Assembly: GCA_023229385.1 (NCBI GenBank)
Contig: JALNZI010000055.1
Location: forward strand, 1-8,905
Direction: 5' to 3'
DNA length: 8,905 nucleotides
From: Candidatus Omnitrophota bacterium
Lineage (GTDB): Bacteria > Omnitrophota > Gorgyraeia > Gygaellales > Profunditerraquicolaceae
The notes beneath the pieces are model-generated. The model searched no databases, had not been told where the DNA came from, and worked only from the letters and a program-made list of their open reading frames with translations. Positions 7,231 through 8,905 of the stretch are shown one piece after another (the stretch's first letter is position 1; each line of letters begins with the position of its first letter). The position numbers and the translations under genes were made by a program.

Positions 7231-8905
7231 TGCGACATTGCCCCAATCGGTATTTCATTTCCTTTGATATAACGGATTGCATCGCCGGCAACTTTTTGAA
7301 AAACCGGAGCAGCCACTACCCCTCCGAAATAATATGGATGAGGCTCATCAACTGTAACTACAATTGCCAAAAGCGGGTCTTCTGCCGGGGCAAACCCGAT
7401 AAAAGAAGCGACAAATTTACTATGCGAATACGCGCCGTTTGGCTCAAGCTTCTGCGCGGTGCCGGTCTTTCCTGCGGCGCTAAAACCGGAAACCTTAGCC
7501 AGCTTACCGGTCCCTTCCTCAACAGCTCCGGTAAGAATCTTTTTTATGCGCATAGCAGTATCCACGGAAATCACTTTACGGATTAATACCGGCTTATTCT
7601 GCTTAATGATCCGGCCCTGTTCATCCCGTACCGAATCAATAACATAAGGCTTCATCAACTGCCCGCCGTTGGCAATTACCGAGATCGCGCTGGCTAACTG
7701 TAAAGCAGTAACCCCTACCTCCTGGCCGATGGGTATAGCCGAAATAGAAGTCTTGGACCAGGCGCGCGGCGGCTTGATCATCCCGGAAATCTCCCCGGAA
7801 AGGTCGATCCCCAGCTTTGAACCAAAACCAAAATCTTTCAGGTACTTATAAACTGTGTCCGCGCCCAAAAGCTGCGCAACTTTAACCGTACCGATATTGC
7901 TGGACTCCTCAATGACCTCCCTGAAGGTCAGCACTCCGTGAGAACGGTGGTCATGCAGGATATGCCCGCCAACTTTATAGCTGCCGTTTTCACAGAAAAT
8001 CTTATCCTCTTCCGTGATCTTTTTCTCTTCAAGAGCGGCGGAGGCGGTGACTATTTTAAAAACTGATCCGGGCTCAAATAAATCACAGATGGAACGGTTA
8101 CGCATAGAATCCTTATTCGCCGAGGAGTAATCATTTAAATCATAACTCGGACGAGAGGCCATAGCCAAAATCCTGCCCGTATGCGGATCCATAACAATAA
8201 TACTGGCTCCTTTTGCGTGAAACGTCTTAAAAGCCTTATCCAACTCTCTTTCAGCGATATACTGAATAACCTCATCAATGGTCAAAACTAAATCCTGACC
8301 ATCAACCGGTAAAACCATTTTCTCCCAAATATCCAGTTTCTTCTGCCGGGCATCGCGCAGAAAGATCGCCCAGCCGGCAGTCCCTTTGAGGTATTTATTG
8401 AAGTCCCTCTCTATACCTTCCAAACCTACATTATCCATGCCGCTGAAACCAATGATGTGGCTGGCTAAATAACTATTAGGATAGATACGTTTTGTCTCTT
8501 TCATAAACCCTAAGCCTTTAAGCTTAAGCGCTTTAATCGCCTCAGACTTTTCAGGGGGCAACTTACGCGCCAGCCAAATAAATGATTTCTTGCGGTAAAG
8601 CCTATCCCGCAGATACGCCCGGTCAACCCCGAGTATAGGCAGAAGCTTCTCGATTATATTCTCCTTATCCCTGTCCTTGATAGTATTGGCTTCGGCATAA
8701 AGCGAATCCATGGACAGGTTAAATGCCTGCGCCTTAAGATTGCAATCGTAAATTGTGCCGCGGCGCGGCTCAAGTTCGACAAACTGGTTATGTTGTTTTT
8801 TGGCTATTGAAGTCAGGTAGCTTGAACGGAAAATCTGGATAAAGAGCAACCGGCCGACACAGAGGAGGAGAGAAATAAAGAAAACTAGGAATACCGCCTT
8901 GCTTC
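7227..8905 (-). CDS. ftsI: FtsI (PBP3-like), septal class B transpeptidase (5' end beyond window)
   Basis: Membrane-anchored D,D-transpeptidase that cross-links septal peptidoglycan in the periplasm with FtsW. The frame stays open from 8903 to the TGA at 7227-7229, giving 558 visible residues. The first visible residues (about 3-24, 8832-8897) form the single N-terminal membrane anchor, so only a short cytoplasmic stretch is missing. The TTG at 8847-8849 is a leucine inside this helix, not the start. After the anchor come RRGTIYD (47-53) of the pedestal domain, then a transpeptidase domain from about residue 220. Its active site is EPGSVFKI with Ser280 (codon 8064-8066) and Lys283, SSN (334-336) and KTGTAQK (479-485). 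No PASTA repeats follow, and the end is a normal FtsI-like end. Other class B PBPs (PBP2/MrdA, SpoVD) are possible by fold, but the place before murE argues for FtsI. Its last bases contain the murE ATG. Confidence 0.95.
   Translation of the reverse strand, partial: SKAVFLVFFISLLLCVGRLLFIQIFRSSYLTSIAKKQHNQFVELEPRRGTIYDCNLKAQAFNLSMDSLYAEANTIKDRDKENIIEKLLPILGVDRAYLRDRLYRKKSFIWLARKLPPEKSEAIKALKLKGLGFMKETKRIYPNSYLASHIIGFSGMDNVGLEGIERDFNKYLKGTAGWAIFLRDARQKKLDIWEKMVLPVDGQDLVLTIDEVIQYIAERELDKAFKTFHAKGASIIVMDPHTGRILAMASRPSYDLNDYSSANKDSMRNRSICDLFEPGSVFKIVTASAALEEKKITEEDKIFCENGSYKVGGHILHDHRSHGVLTFREVIEESSNIGTVKVAQLLGADTVYKYLKDFGFGSKLGIDLSGEISGMIKPPRAWSKTSISAIPIGQEVGVTALQLASAISVIANGGQLMKPYVIDSVRDEQGRIIKQNKPVLIRKVISVDTAMRIKKILTGAVEEGTGKLAKVSGFSAAGKTGTAQKLEPNGAYSHSKFVASFIGFAPAEDPLLAIVVTVDEPHPYYFGGVVAAPVFQKVAGDAIRYIKGNEIPIGAMSQ

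Noticed and set aside
7230..7586. A 118-codon open frame on the plus strand opposite the 3' end of ftsI.
   Set aside because: It is the mirror of the FtsI KTGT region, with low-complexity, cysteine-rich translation and no family resemblance.
1..8905. Mobile elements, CRISPR repeats, tRNA or rRNA genes, or a cryptic new system.
   Set aside because: Coding sequence on the minus strand accounts for all but 12 bases. No direct or inverted repeat arrays, transposase fragments or RNA gene signatures were seen.

Overview
This window is one stretch of a bacterial division and cell wall (dcw) cluster. All genes lie on the minus strand, so transcription runs from base 8905 towards base 1. In transcription order the genes are ftsI (5' end cut by the window edge), murE, murF, mraY, murD, ftsW and murG (3' end cut by the other edge). 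This is the usual order of these genes in many bacteria. I see no RNA gene, mobile element, CRISPR array, promoter or terminator. Only 12 bases lie between genes, split over three junctions (1, 6 and 5 nt). The other three junctions overlap by 4, 13 and 1 nt, so the whole stretch reads as one translationally coupled operon.

The genes cover most of the lipid II pathway and its use at the septum. MurE, MurD and MurF are the Mur ligases that build the stem peptide: MurD adds the second residue, MurE the third and MurF the terminal dipeptide. MraY loads the finished precursor onto undecaprenyl phosphate to make lipid I. MurG adds GlcNAc to make lipid II. FtsW (SEDS glycosyltransferase) and FtsI (class B PBP transpeptidase) then polymerise and cross-link it at the division site. 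MurE carries a DNPR motif, which predicts meso-diaminopimelate in the stem peptide. Every enzyme keeps its hallmark catalytic motifs, so the pathway segment looks functional.

Organism: a bacterium with DAP-type peptidoglycan, moderate GC, ATG/GTG starts and TAA, TGA and TAG stops read normally. The FtsI has no PASTA repeats, unlike many Gram-positive homologues. The wording of several proteins (FtsI around the start of the transpeptidase domain, MurF around its NNQVGLP segment) reminds me of uncultured lineages such as Candidatus Omnitrophota. That is recollection, not a database result, and is only a moderate-confidence guess.

I found no new biological system. The points worth a second look are a MurE with a short N-terminus and a changed DSR motif, a MurG whose second glycine-rich loop departs from consensus, and the FtsI start, which lies outside the window although a TTG at 8849 could be mistaken for it.
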